Shown here piece after piece: positions 17,139-26,821 of a stretch of DNA of 45,561 bases (position 1 is the first letter of the stretch; every line of letters starts with the position of its first letter). Origin of the DNA: Candidatus Methanobinarius endosymbioticus. Lineage in GTDB: Archaea > Methanobacteriota > Methanobacteria > Methanobacteriales > Methanobacteriaceae. The notes beneath the pieces were generated by a model. That model worked only from the letters and a program-made list of their open reading frames with translations. It did no database searches and was not told where the DNA came from. Both the position numbers and the translations under genes were made by a program. The stretch lies in the NCBI GenBank assembly GCA_003315655.1, contig NIZT01000031.1:1-45561 (forward strand), given 5' to 3'.

Positions 17139-18140
17139 ATGAATGTTCTAGAAAAATATCAATCAATAATTATTCTTTTTGCTATAATTTTTGGATTAAT
17201 TTTTGGTCACTTCACTATAATAATTAATGAAAATGCAATTTATTTAATAACTCCTTTTTTATTTTTAATCCTTTTTGACATATTTTTAACTATATCTTTT
17301 AAAGACTTTAGAAGAAGTTTTTCCAATTTAAAATTCACAAAATTAACTCTTTTAATGAATTTTATTTGGACTCCTTTGTTTGCTTACTTTCTTGGAGCAA
17401 TTTTTTTATATTAACATGTTGATATTTGGATCGGATTTATAATGTTGATGGTAACTCCTTGCACTGATTGGTATCTTATTTTCACAGATATAGCTAAAGG
17501 AAATTTACCACTTTCAGCATCTATTCTTCCTTTAAATTTAATATTACAACTTACACTGCTTCCTGTTTATTTATTGCTATTTTTAGGAGTTTCAGGTTCT
17601 TTTGATTTTGGAATTCTTATTGAAAGTATTTTGTTTATTGTTGTTCTACCATTTTTGCTTGTTCGATTCTTTAGATATATATTGTCTAGAAATAAAACTA
17701 ATAATAATGATAATTATAATAATTATAATAATTCTGAAAATTTAAGAACTAAAATTTTTAACTTTTTTAGTTCTACTCAAATAATATTTTTAGCTTTAGC
17801 TATTTTTTGCATGTTTGCTTCTCAAGGAAATATTTTGCTAAATAATTTATGGGTTCTTCTTATACTACTTATTCCAATGGCATTGTTTTTTATAATAAAT
17901 TTTATTATAGGTAAATTTATAAGTAAATCATTTAACTTAAATTATGAAGATTCTGCTAGCTTATCATTAACTATACTTGCAAGAAATTCTCCAATAGCAT
18001 TAGCTATTGCTGTAACTGCTTTTTTAAATCAAGCTTTAGTTGTTTTGGCTTTAGTCATTAGTCTTTTAATTGAACTTCCTGTTTTAGCTATAATTTCTCA
18101 AATTTTACTATGGATAAGAAAAAAAGAATATAAGAATTAA
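17139..18140 (+). pseudogene. BASS/ACR3-like transporter interrupted by one in-frame TAA
   Basis: Two halves share one reading frame, separated only by TAA at 17412-17414. Joined, they give about 333 residues with eight to ten membrane segments. The motif VTPCTDWYLIFTDIAKGN and the segment LARNSPIALAIAVTAFL are typical of the bile-acid/arsenite (BASS, ACR3) superfamily, in which a TM4 segment with Cys-Thr (or Cys) lies near the transport site. A single base change to TAA explains the break. An Asn-rich loop (TNNNDNYNNYNNSEN) replaces a cytosolic loop. The substrate is unknown. The second half has an ATG at 17442 but no ribosome binding site, so a functional product is doubtful. Confidence 0.75.
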
Positions 18141-18449
18141 TATTTTATTTATAATTTTTTATTTATATTAATAAAATATTTTTAATAAAAATAGTTATAT
18201 ATCTTTTTTTAATTGAATATTATTTAATATTTTTTATTATTTTATATATTAAATTAATATATTGAATAATAATATATTATATAATTATAATAATTATAAT
18301 AATATAATGAATTACAATAAAAATTATATTATATATTACATTGAATTAATCATAATTAATTAAGTAATTAAGTAATTATTTGTTAGATATAGATCATGGT
18401 TTAATGATTTTATATTTAATGATTTTTTAATAACAAATAGGTGATTTAA
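18141..18449. other. 309-base spacer before the channel gene
   Basis: Extreme A/T with a TAATTATAATAATTATAATAA simple repeat near 18280. It ends in AGGTGAT at 18439-18445, the ribosome binding site for the channel. No other feature is visible. Confidence 0.4.
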
Positions 18450-19241
18450 ATCAATTATCAAGTCAAAAATACTTTAGGAAATATATTTCAAGCAACATTA
18501 ACTATTTTTTTATTTTTAATTATTGCAGATATAATTCTTTTAGCTATGGAATCTATATTTCTTTTTCAACCCGTTAATCGCTTTGCTGTAGCTAAATTTG
18601 ATTTGATAATATCTATTCTATTGGTTTTTTTTATCATTGCAAATTTTATTTTATTTGAAAAAACAAAAAGACTTTTATCTAATTCAATATTAGTCATTGT
18701 TTTTGCTGTTATTCCATTTGAATTTATATTTCTATCTGTTTTTGGGCATGAATTGAGTTTTATAATATCTTTAGTATTATATATTTTAACAATTGTACAT
18801 TTAATTGCTTTAATTATTACTTTCAGATTTTTAGGATCTAAATTCGTTTCTTTTTCTAAAGAAAATGGATTAGGATATGGAATAATAGCTATTACTATAA
18901 TTTTTATTGTGGGATCAATTTTATTCTTTATTTTTGAAGGAAATTCTAACCCTGGTGTAACTGTTTTTGAAGATTCTATTTGGGTTTCTCTAGTTTTTAT
19001 TACAACTACGGGTTATGGGGATATTACTCCAATAACTATTCCTGGAAAAATTGTTAGTGGGGTTTTAATGATAAGTGGAGTTTCTTTTGCTACTTTTGCT
19101 ACTGCATCATTAGCAGGTTCTATATTTGTTCGTTTACGTAAAGAAAGGATTTCAAGAGAAAAGAAAATGGAAGAATATAACAAAAAACTTGTAGAAACAT
19201 CAGAAAAAATAAAAAAGAATTGGCTGAAATTAAATAAATGA
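18450..19241 (+). CDS. Six-TM voltage-gated-type potassium channel, apparent AUC start
   Basis: The selectivity filter TTTGYGD (about residue 185-191) with flanking helices S5 (IIAITIIFIVGSILFFIF) and S6 (GVLMISGVSFATFATASL) marks a K+ channel; four more membrane segments precede it, and a charged C-terminal helix follows. S4 lacks the regular Arg repeat, so voltage sensing is doubtful. The first helix (ATLTIFLFLIIADIILLAM) is encoded before the first ATG (18546) and is needed for a complete six-helix fold. The frame is closed by TAA at 18447-18449. The next codon, ATC 18450, is four bases after AGGTGAT; there is no ATG, GTG or TTG before 18546. Confidence 0.82.
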   Translation: MNYQVKNTLGNIFQATLTIFLFLIIADIILLAMESIFLFQPVNRFAVAKFDLIISILLVFFIIANFILFEKTKRLLSNSILVIVFAVIPFEFIFLSVFGHELSFIISLVLYILTIVHLIALIITFRFLGSKFVSFSKENGLGYGIIAITIIFIVGSILFFIFEGNSNPGVTVFEDSIWVSLVFITTTGYGDITPITIPGKIVSGVLMISGVSFATFATASLAGSIFVRLRKERISREKKMEEYNKKLVETSEKIKKNWLKLNK

Positions 19242-19276
19242 TCAAAAATTTAGAAAAATAATAATAGAGGAAAATC

Positions 19277-19966
19277 ATGTTAGAAATAATACCTGTTTTA
19301 GATTTAATGAATTCTATAGCTGTATCTGGAAAATCTGGAGATAGAGACACATATACTCCACTCAGCACTATTTTTGCAAATAATAATGATCCTATGACTA
19401 TAACAAACAATCTAAAAATGAATGGTGCAAAACAAATATATATTGCTGATTTAGATTTAATAGAAAAAAGAGGACATAGTTTAGATACTGTTAAAATGGT
19501 CAATACTATTTTACCAGTTATATTAGATAGTGGGATAAGAAATTTGAAATCTTTTGATTTTTATCTTGATTATGCAAATAAATTGATAGTAGCTACAGAA
19601 ACTCTTGAATCTATTGAAGAATTATATAAAATGTTTGATAAATATCCTAAAGAAAGAATTATAGTTAGTTTAGATATTAAAAATAATGAACTCCTTACTA
19701 ACAATCTTGATATGAATTTAAATGATTTTAAAAAAGAGATGATCAATTTAAATCCTAATGAAATCATATTTTTAGACATTTCTAGAGTAGGAACTAAAAC
19801 AGGTTTCAATAAAGAATTATTAAATGAATTTTCTTACTTTAAAGATAAATTGATTTTAGGAGGAGGAATAACAGGTGAAGAAATTTCTGAACTAAATAAT
19901 TATGGAATTAAAAAAGCATTAGTAGGTTCTTCTCTTCATAAAGGTGAGATAAACATTAATTATTAA
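19277..19966 (+). CDS. HisA/HisF-like TIM-barrel protein (COG1411 type)
   Basis: This is a 229-residue half-barrel family protein related to ProFAR isomerase HisA. It opens with EIIPVLDLMNSIAVSGKSGDR, where HisA has its catalytic Asp; it contains IYIADLDLIEKRG and VILDSGIRN, and ends with LILGGGITGEE and the phosphate-binding ALVGSSLHKGEI. It differs from true HisA in several segments and belongs to the HisA-related group found in methanogens, of uncertain function. AGAGGAAAATC precedes the ATG. It lies 35 bases downstream of the channel gene in the same direction. Confidence 0.8.
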   Translation: MLEIIPVLDLMNSIAVSGKSGDRDTYTPLSTIFANNNDPMTITNNLKMNGAKQIYIADLDLIEKRGHSLDTVKMVNTILPVILDSGIRNLKSFDFYLDYANKLIVATETLESIEELYKMFDKYPKERIIVSLDIKNNELLTNNLDMNLNDFKKEMINLNPNEIIFLDISRVGTKTGFNKELLNEFSYFKDKLILGGGITGEEISELNNYGIKKALVGSSLHKGEININY

Positions 19967-20024
19967 ATTAAAAAATTATATTAAAATAAGAATAATAAAT
20001 AAATTATAAATTTAAATTGTAAAA

Positions 20025-20201
20025 TCAAATCATTAGATTTAGGGCTAAAAATGGACTTATAACAGCTATTATAACTAAAGCTACTCCTATAATAGTTATT
20101 TTTCTTTCATCGTCCATGATTCCTGTTATTAGGAGAAGTACTCCAAAAAATCCCAGTATCGCTGGAATGATATGTGAAAATATTAGTGTTCCTGTTGCCA
20201 T
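20025..20201 (-). CDS. Tiny two-helix membrane protein (58 aa), unrecognised
   Basis: On the minus strand an ATG at 20201 opens a 58-residue frame ending with TGA at 20025. It begins MATGTLIFSHIIPAILGFFG, followed by VLLLITGIMDDERK and TIIGVALVIIAVISPFLALN. Thus there are two membrane helices joined by a charged MDDERK turn. It has codon use like its neighbours, including more C and G than the adjacent spacers, which supports its being coding. It could be a small subunit of a membrane complex, but I cannot name the family. GTGGT lies five to nine bases before the start. Confidence 0.65.
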   Translation of the reverse strand: MATGTLIFSHIIPAILGFFGVLLLITGIMDDERKITIIGVALVIIAVISPFLALNLMI

Positions 20202-20635
20202 TCTACCACATTATTGATTAAAATTATTAATATCATTATATATCAATATTTATTAATATAATTATTCTATTTATTAATAAAATTATTTATTTAAATAATT
20301 AATATTATAAATAAATCTATTCGTTATCATTATTAAGTCTTTTCTAACTTTAATTTTTTAGGTTAATTTTTTAGAAAGTTTTATTATTAATAAGGAAAAA
20401 ACTCTATATTGATTAAAGGTATTTATTGTATAAAGATTTTTAATTAATATAATTGAAGTTATGAAATGATATTTTATAAACATTATAATTTATAGATCAT
20501 GATTTATAGATTTAGACGTGATTCACAGATTATAATTTATTTTGTTATAATTATTTTATTATAATTTAATGATTTATGATTAACAATTTATATATAATAT
20601 TCATGTATTTTTAAGAATATAAGGAGATTAATTTC
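20202..20635. other. 434-base spacer upstream of pdxS
   Basis: It contains a TATA box at 20587-20596 and loose repeats of GATTTATAG/AATTTATAG between 20485 and 20515. Their regularity may indicate a regulator site, but no clean palindrome was found. Confidence 0.4.
20587..20596 (+). promoter_or_regulatory. TATA box for pdxS
   Basis: ATTTATATATAA lies about 45 bases before the pdxS ATG. Transcription would start near 20620, giving a very short leader holding the AAGGAG ribosome binding site. Confidence 0.55.
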
Positions 20636-21517
20636 ATGAAAAAAGGAACTGATGTTTTAAAAGAAGGTTTTGCCAAAATGACAAAAGGCGGGGTCATTAT
20701 GGATGTTGTGAATGCTAATGAAGCACGTATTGCAGAAGATGCAGGTGCAGTTGCTGTTATGGCTCTAGAAAAGGTTCCAGCTGATATTCGTGCTAGTGGT
20801 GGAGTGGCTAGAATGGCAGACCCAAATAAAGTTCAAGAAATATTAGAGGCTGTTTCAATTCCAGTAATGGCTAAAGCAAGAATAGGTCATATAGCTGAAG
20901 CTCAAATCTTAGAAACTCTTGGCGTGGATATGATTGATGAAAGTGAAGTTCTCACACCTGCTGATGAAGAATATCATATCAATAAAAAAGAATTTACTAT
21001 TCCTTTTGTATGTGGAGCTAGAAATTTAGGAGAAGCTTTGCGTAGAATTGATGAAGGTGCAGCTATGATTCGTACCAAAGGAGAACCGGGCACTGGAAAT
21101 ATTGTAGAAGCAGTTCGTCATATGAGAATGGTTACTTCTGAAATAAGAGAAATTCAAGCTAAAAATGAAGAAGAATTAAGAAATTTTGCAAGATTTATTG
21201 AAGCTCCTTTCCCATTGGTAAAAGAAGTCGCAAAAACTGGTAAATTGCCTGTTGTAAATTTTGCTGCTGGTGGGGTAGCTACTCCTGCCGATGCTTCTCT
21301 CATGATGCAATTAAGTTCTGATGGTGTATTTGTTGGATCTGGTATATTTAAATCAGAAAATCCTACAGAATTTGCAAAAGCTATTGTAGAAGCTACTGCT
21401 AATTATGATAAACCTGAAGTTTTAGCTGATATTTCAAGAGGTCTAGGTGAAGCTATGAAAGGAGTCAAAATCTCTGAAATAGCTGAAAATGATCGTATGC
21501 AAGAAAGAGGTTGGTAA
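20636..21517 (+). CDS. pdxS: Pyridoxal 5'-phosphate synthase lyase subunit PdxS
   Basis: PdxS (Pdx1) condenses ribose 5-phosphate, glyceraldehyde 3-phosphate and ammonia into PLP; ammonia comes from the glutaminase PdxT. The 293-residue barrel protein shows [20 protein letters not shown], the lysine-bearing [29 protein letters not shown] and [15 protein letters not shown]. All are near-invariant in the family. AAGGAGATTAATTTC gives a strong ribosome binding site. The partner pdxT is not in this window. A hairpin terminator overlaps its stop codon. Confidence 0.97.
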   Translation: MKKGTDVLKEGFAKMTKGGVIMDVVNANEARIAEDAGAVAVMALEKVPADIRASGGVARMADPNKVQEILEAVSIPVMAKARIGHIAEAQILETLGVDMIDESEVLTPADEEYHINKKEFTIPFVCGARNLGEALRRIDEGAAMIRTKGEPGTGNIVEAVRHMRMVTSEIREIQAKNEEELRNFARFIEAPFPLVKEVAKTGKLPVVNFAAGGVATPADASLMMQLSSDGVFVGSGIFKSENPTEFAKAIVEATANYDKPEVLADISRGLGEAMKGVKISEIAENDRMQERGW

Positions 21518-21552
21518 ATAGTTTATTAATAACTATTTTCTTTTTTTATTTT
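21516..21552 (+). terminator. Intrinsic-type terminator after pdxS
   Basis: AAATAGTT at 21516-21523 pairs with AACTATTT at 21531-21538 (8 bp, 7-base loop) and is followed by TCTTTTTTTATTTT. It begins inside the pdxS stop codon. It is the clearest hairpin-plus-T-tract in the window. Confidence 0.65.
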
Positions 21553-22218
21553 AACATTTATTATTATTGTTATTATATATTTTAGCTGTTTTTTAATTAT
21601 ATTATTTTTAAAAATATAATATCATTTTAATTTTTTTAAAAACATTTTTTAATAGTATTCTATTAATTTTATTATTTAAAATTCCTATAATTTTATTTTA
21701 TACAAGTTTTAATATAAAAATTTATTTTAATATTTATTTTTTATATATAATATATTTTAAATAAATTATTAAAAATCTTAGATAATTATATATGCTAGAT
21801 AAATTAAAATATTCTATGCATATTATGCATTCAATATCTTAATTCAAGGTTTGTTAATTTCAGAAATTAAGGAAAAGTAACAATTCAGTGACAAATAGGA
21901 TTAAAACCTTGAATAATGAATTAAAGATATTTCTAAAATTAAAAGGTTTGACGAGAATATTATAATTATAATGTAGTTATACTTTCTTTCTCAATTATAA
22001 ATATGATTAATTTAATATATTCTCTAAAAACTGAAACTAAAGATTATTTTGATATAATATTTTAAAATTAAATTATTTTATAATTATGATATTATAAGAT
22101 TATTACAATATTATTAAAAATTATTATTCTTATTATTATTAAATAATTATTAGATAATTATTGTATTACTTATAAATAGATTATTTTATAAAAATTTTAT
22201 TTATAAATTTAATTATAA
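21518..22218. other. 701-base spacer between convergent pdxS and helicase
   Basis: It contains the pdxS terminator and a long imperfect hairpin element at 21833-21928 (listed separately). No coding frame is visible. Being between convergent genes, the element is not a promoter of either flanking gene. Confidence 0.4.
21833..21928. repeat. Long imperfect inverted repeat / structured RNA candidate
   Basis: ATTCAAGGTTT at 21842-21852 is exactly complementary to AAACCTTGAAT at 21904-21914. Outside it AATATCTT-AATTC and GAATTAAAGATATT continue the stem with bulges. Inside lies a second hairpin, TTAATTT-CAG-AAATTAA at 21854-21870. The element is richer in G/C than its surroundings. Confidence 0.55.
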
Positions 22219-24864
22219 TTAACCTCTTTCTATATTTTTAATCAAGTTATTAGCTATTTTTGAAAATTTTTTTTCAGAAAATGCATTAGATATCCTTTTT
22301 ATAGCTTCTAGATTTCTTACAAAATTATCTAGCCATGAAAATAGATCTCCAGGATAAGTCTGGATTTGATAAATTTTAAGTAATTTTCTTGATATTTCAA
22401 TAGGATCTTTATTTTTTAATCTTTCTTCAATTATAAAATTAGATATTCCTCTTTGTATACAGTCACAAAATGGTTTATCTTTACATTCACATCTTAAGAA
22501 ATCTAGTTGTATTTTTAGAAGAGCTTCTTGAAACTTCTTATCAAGTTTATCAATAGTTTCCCCAGACGATATAATGTCTAAAGTAGAATTTGAAAATAAT
22601 CTTGTTGAAAAATTTGTTTTTAAAGCATTAACAATTTGTTTATGAACAACAGGTGAGAGGTATGCATTTTCAAAGTATCCTAATTCACTTACTATAGTAA
22701 TTATTTCTGTGTTTAAATCAATTTTTCTATTTTCATTGTTTTTATTTTTAATTATATTGTGTTTATTATTTTTTTCATTCTTATTTTTAGATATTTTATT
22801 TATTTTAGCTCTGTTTGACTTTTTATTCTTTTTATGGATATTCTTTTTTATTTTTTGAAATGATTTTTTAATGAAATCTCCATCAGCAATTGACAAAAAC
22901 GACATTGAAACGGCTTTACCATATTTTGTAGCTATAACATCATCATTATTATTTATTTTTATTAATTTTCTATCATATAATTCATTAATACCCATTTCTA
23001 AATCAATAAGAATGTTTATACTTTTATAAAATTCATGAATGTCCTCAATTTTTTTAAGTGAATATGCACAGATATCTGCAAGTATTTGTTCTAATAAATC
23101 CTTTTCATCATATTCAATATGTACATTATCAACATCACTTTCAAGTAATGAAATAACAACAGATTCTTCACTTTCATTATCGAATTTATTAGCTATTTTT
23201 GGAAGAAGATACACAATTCCTCTATCGTGGTAGCTAGGTCTTCCAGCTCTTCCTAACATTTGTGAAAATTCATTTGGAGAAATCCATTTATTACCCATTA
23301 TAAGTGTTTCAAAAATTACTTGAGATGCAGGAAAATCCACACCAGCTGCAAGAGCTGCAGTAGTAACTACTACAGAAATTTTTCCATTAGCAAAATCTCT
23401 CTCAATTTTTTCTTTTTTAAAATAAGATAATCCAGCATGATAAGCATTAGCTTTAATTCTTTTTTTAACTAAATAATCAGCTATTTGATGAGTTTTTCGT
23501 CTAGAATTAGTAAATATTATGGTTTGACCAGAATATCCTTTTGAAGATTTAATTGAATATTCTTTCAAAACTAGCTTTTTAATTAAGTTTTTTTTCTCTA
23601 CATCACTTTTTACAAAAACTAAATGCCTTTCAAGTGGAACAGGACGTTGATCATATTCCACTAATTTCATATTAAATTTTTGAGCTAATTGTTTAGGATT
23701 TTTAACAGTAGCTGATAAACCTATAATTTGAGTTTCAGGAAATATATTTTCTATTCTTTTTATCATTCCATTTAATCGAATTCCTCTTTCTTCATCATCT
23801 AATGTATGGATTTCATCGATTAACACGGTTCCAAGTTCATTTAATTCATCTGACTTTCCAGATCTAAGTAAAAAATCAATTTTTTCATAAGTTCCCACGA
23901 TAATATCTGCATCAGATACATTTGATTTTGAAAACTTTAACTTTTCTTTAGTTTTTATTCTATTCATTCCAACTTTTATAGCCACTTTTAACCCTATTGG
24001 TTCGTATTTTTTCTTGAAATCTCTATATTTTTGATTAGCTAATGCAACAAGAGGAGTTAAAAATATAAATTTTTTTCCTTTCATAGCCTTAGGAATCCCT
24101 GCCAATTCCCCTACTAATGTTTTCCCACTAGCTGTAGCTGATACAACAAGGAGATTATCATCTCTCATAAGACCTGCTTTAATAGCTAGATATTGTACAG
24201 GAAGTAGTACATCATCGTTATCTTTATCAAGAACTTTTTTGAATTCTTTTGGAATTTTAAGTCTTTTAATTTCTATTTCAGGAATTTTAGTTTTTCTTGT
24301 TTTAATTTTATCAAACAAAGTTAAGTCTGAATTGGATAATGGAACAAATTTTGGATTCATTACTTTTAATACTTCGTTTAAATCTCCTGTTTTTTTTAAT
24401 AATCTTTTGAAAATTTTATAAGATCTTTTATCATAACCTTGTAGCTTAAGTTCTCTCTTTATAGTGTCTTCAGCACATGTTTTACAAATATTTTGCTCAT
24501 GATAATTGTAACTAAAATTAGAATTGATAATGGTGATATTTCCATCATATATGCAATGATTACATATTTTTGTAAAACGAACTTTTATATCATTTGATTT
24601 AAGAAAATCTTCGATTTTTTCATCTCTTGATGCTAAAAATACCACTTGTTTTTTAAGTAATTTAATAGCTTCGCTAGGAGGAAGTAATTTATCTTCTTCA
24701 TCAGGATATTTAGCTATAAATTTATTTATAGACAAACCATCAGAACCATTTTTAAATTTTATAGTTCCTATAAATTCAGGAGTTCTTTGTGTATTCAAAA
24801 CTCCTTTAGGACTTCCAATAGGATACATCTCTAATGAGTTTTTCGTCTTTTTAAGTATTATCAT
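22219..24864 (-). CDS. SF2 DEAD/DEAH-box helicase with N-terminal zinc domain (DUF5814-like)
   Basis: An 881-residue helicase. Residues about 95-140 hold a Cys4 element (Cys 101, 104, 127, 130: CNHC and CKTC). The two RecA-like domains show SATASGKT (motif I, about 242), DEIH (motif II, about 350), SATVKN (motif III), and AAGVDFP and QMLGRAGR (motifs V and VI, up to about 542), as in Ski2/Hel308-type helicases. A Lys/Asn-rich low-complexity insertion of about 55 residues interrupts the C-terminal part (around 655-710). Near the end a second Cys cluster (CECKDKPFCDC) could bind metal. The N-terminal domain resembles that annotated DUF5814 in methanogens. Its role in DNA or RNA metabolism is unknown. 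Confidence 0.88.
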   Translation of the reverse strand: MIILKKTKNSLEMYPIGSPKGVLNTQRTPEFIGTIKFKNGSDGLSINKFIAKYPDEEDKLLPPSEAIKLLKKQVVFLASRDEKIEDFLKSNDIKVRFTKICNHCIYDGNITIINSNFSYNYHEQNICKTCAEDTIKRELKLQGYDKRSYKIFKRLLKKTGDLNEVLKVMNPKFVPLSNSDLTLFDKIKTRKTKIPEIEIKRLKIPKEFKKVLDKDNDDVLLPVQYLAIKAGLMRDDNLLVVSATASGKTLVGELAGIPKAMKGKKFIFLTPLVALANQKYRDFKKKYEPIGLKVAIKVGMNRIKTKEKLKFSKSNVSDADIIVGTYEKIDFLLRSGKSDELNELGTVLIDEIHTLDDEERGIRLNGMIKRIENIFPETQIIGLSATVKNPKQLAQKFNMKLVEYDQRPVPLERHLVFVKSDVEKKNLIKKLVLKEYSIKSSKGYSGQTIIFTNSRRKTHQIADYLVKKRIKANAYHAGLSYFKKEKIERDFANGKISVVVTTAALAAGVDFPASQVIFETLIMGNKWISPNEFSQMLGRAGRPSYHDRGIVYLLPKIANKFDNESEESVVISLLESDVDNVHIEYDEKDLLEQILADICAYSLKKIEDIHEFYKSINILIDLEMGINELYDRKLIKINNNDDVIATKYGKAVSMSFLSIADGDFIKKSFQKIKKNIHKKNKKSNRAKINKISKNKNEKNNKHNIIKNKNNENRKIDLNTEIITIVSELGYFENAYLSPVVHKQIVNALKTNFSTRLFSNSTLDIISSGETIDKLDKKFQEALLKIQLDFLRCECKDKPFCDCIQRGISNFIIEERLKNKDPIEISRKLLKIYQIQTYPGDLFSWLDNFVRNLEAIKRISNAFSEKKFSKIANNLIKNIERG

Positions 24865-25289
24865 TAATTATATTTTTATTTTTAAAATATATAAAATAAA
24901 CACTATTATAATTAGGAAATTATCATATGAAATATTTATAAATAGAAAAATCCGTTGGATATTAATGATTATAATCTACTATTATAAATGAAAATATAAA
25001 ATATTAAAATATAAGAATTTAAGAATATAGAATATAATATAAGAAATAATTAAATATAAAATAATAAATATTAATTTTTAGTTTTTCTCTTCAGTGATTG
25101 ACTTTTCTTTTGTGTTTTTAATATTTATAACAATCGATGATATAACAGCATTATTAATAAAACTGCATTATCTACATATATTGGTTCCAAATCTTTCTTC
25201 AATTCCTATTATAATATTTGAATATATGATCCACTTTTATCATTTAGTGAATCCTAGTTCATAATTTCTTTATTTTGTTTTAATTTCAT
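24865..25289. other. 425-base spacer, possible gene debris
   Basis: On the minus strand between about 25075 and 25285 short stretches read like protein (for example ELKKDLEPIYVDNAV, then in another frame SSIVINIKNTKEKSITEEKN) with stops and frame changes between. This may be the rest of a decayed gene downstream of amtB; it does not look like glnK and I cannot identify it. The remainder is A/T only. Confidence 0.3.
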
Positions 25290-25337
25290 TCAAATAACAG
25301 TTCGGTCATTTTCACCGGTTTTTATTCTTATAAATTC
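25290..25337 (-). pseudogene. glnK: 3' remnant of glnK (PII protein) fused to amtB
   Basis: The last frame of the amtB pseudogene ends FIRIKTGENDRTVI and stop. This matches the conserved C-terminus of PII proteins (AIRIRTGE followed by about six residues ending in a hydrophobic residue), not the C-terminus of Amt, which continues after GLRVxEE with a GLDxxEHG-type sequence. An in-frame deletion between amtB and a downstream glnK would create exactly this junction. amtB and glnK are adjacent in most archaea. Confidence 0.75.
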
Positions 25338-26462
25338 TTCTTTTACTCTAAGACCGATAGTTTTATCGATAACTTTAGCAATTACAAATGTTAATACAAG
25401 TGCATAAATTATAGTTGCTATAACAGCTATTATTTGAACAATTACTTGCCATGGGTTTCCATAAAATAATCCTGCAATACCATTAATTGCTGGAACTGCA
25501 AATATTCCAGACATTCCATGAATTCCAAATACATCTAATGCATCATCATATCCTAATTTTGGTTTTAAATAAGTAATAGCTAAATAAGAAACAATTGAAA
25601 CCCCTATACCTATAACTATAGCACCTCCGATATCTACAAATCCTGCAGCCGGAGTTATTCTTATAAGGCCTGCTATGGCACCAGAAATCGCATCCAGTAT
25701 TGTTGGTCTTCCTTCTTTCATAGCATCTATACAAACCCATGTAATAAATCCAACTGCTGCTGCAACATTACTCACAAGTAATGCAGAAGCTGTAAGACCA
25801 CTTGCACTTAAAGCAGATCCTCCGTTGAATCCCATCCATCCAAACCATAAAAATGCTGCACCAAAGCTGGAATAACCTAAGTTATGTGGTAGTAATTTTT
25901 TATTTTTTATACTTCCAATGATCAATACTAAGCTAATGCAAAAACACCTGAATAAATATGAACAACAGTTCCTCTTGCAAAATCAAGGGTTTGCATTTAC
26001 ATTAACCATCCTCCGCCCCATACCCAATGAGCTATAGGGATATATACTGCAGTTATCTAAACCACTATAAATGCTATCCATGCAGAAAATTTCATTCTTC
26101 CAACAACCGCTCCTGAAATAAGTGCTGCTGTTAAACCTGCAAATGTTAACTGAAATGCAACATATAATAATGATGAAATTGAACCATTTAATGAATCTGT
26201 TTCCAATCCACTTAGTAATAAGTGGGTAGGATATCGTATAAGTCTATTTATTGATTCACCAAATGCAAATTGGTAACCATAACACACCCATATTATACTT
26301 GCAATTGCAAACGCAATTAAAGTTAAAAAGATGCTGTTTAAACGTTTTTCTTCTTAGCGAGTCTATCATAAAAAAGGCAATACCTAGAATACTCCTTAAT
26401 AAAACTAAAATTGTTGAAATAAGTATCCAAGTTGTATCTCCTGAATTTAATATACTTTCCAT
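25290..26462 (-). pseudogene. amtB: Decayed ammonium transporter gene amtB
   Basis: Pieces of one Amt protein lie in order on the minus strand. N-terminal: ESILNSGDTTWILISTILVL from ATG 26462. After a frameshift near 26340, reading resumes as [20 protein letters not shown] and continues [12 protein letters not shown] at 26057-26059 replaces the Trp codon in VV-W-ITAVYIPIAHW; a TAA at 25997-25999 follows GGGWLM. DFARGTVVHIYSGVFALA has Arg where Amt proteins have Gly. A second frameshift near 25930 leads into PHNLGYSSFGAAFLWFGWMG and the rest of the transporter to GLRVKEE. At least four inactivating lesions are seen, so no ammonium transport is expected from this copy. The last codons derive from glnK. 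Confidence 0.88.
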
Positions 26463-26821
26463 TTTATCTTTTTCTCTTATGATTTCTGGTTTAATAACCT
26501 TTATTAAAACTAAATTTTTTTATTAAATTTATTTTAAAATTTTTAATTTTATTAATATTTTTAATTTATAATATTCTTCATTTTTTAATATTTGATTTTA
26601 TTTAGAAAAATGATAGATAAAATGATTAAAAAGAAGTTAATTGTATGAAAATGTTATTATATCAAACATATATCCAATAGAATAAATATTAAGAACACTT
26701 GTGAATAAAATTATGTAGGGTATTAAATTTTTTCATATGTAAATAAAAGCTTTATTTACAATTTTTCATTTTAATTTATCTATTCAATAAATTTTTTATC
26801 TCAAAATATGCTCTAATATAT

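Noticed and set aside
18241-18310. A/T repeat before the channel as a CRISPR-like array
   Set aside because: It is a simple TAA/TTA microsatellite without repeat-spacer alternation.
25075-25285. Possible decayed gene downstream of amtB on the minus strand
   Set aside because: Only short protein-like pieces in different frames; no family match by eye, so only mentioned in the spacer entry.
26057-26059. TAG in amtB as a pyrrolysine codon
   Set aside because: It replaces a conserved Trp, and the same gene has frameshifts and a TAA; decay is simpler. Pyrrolysine use is not known from Methanobacteriales.
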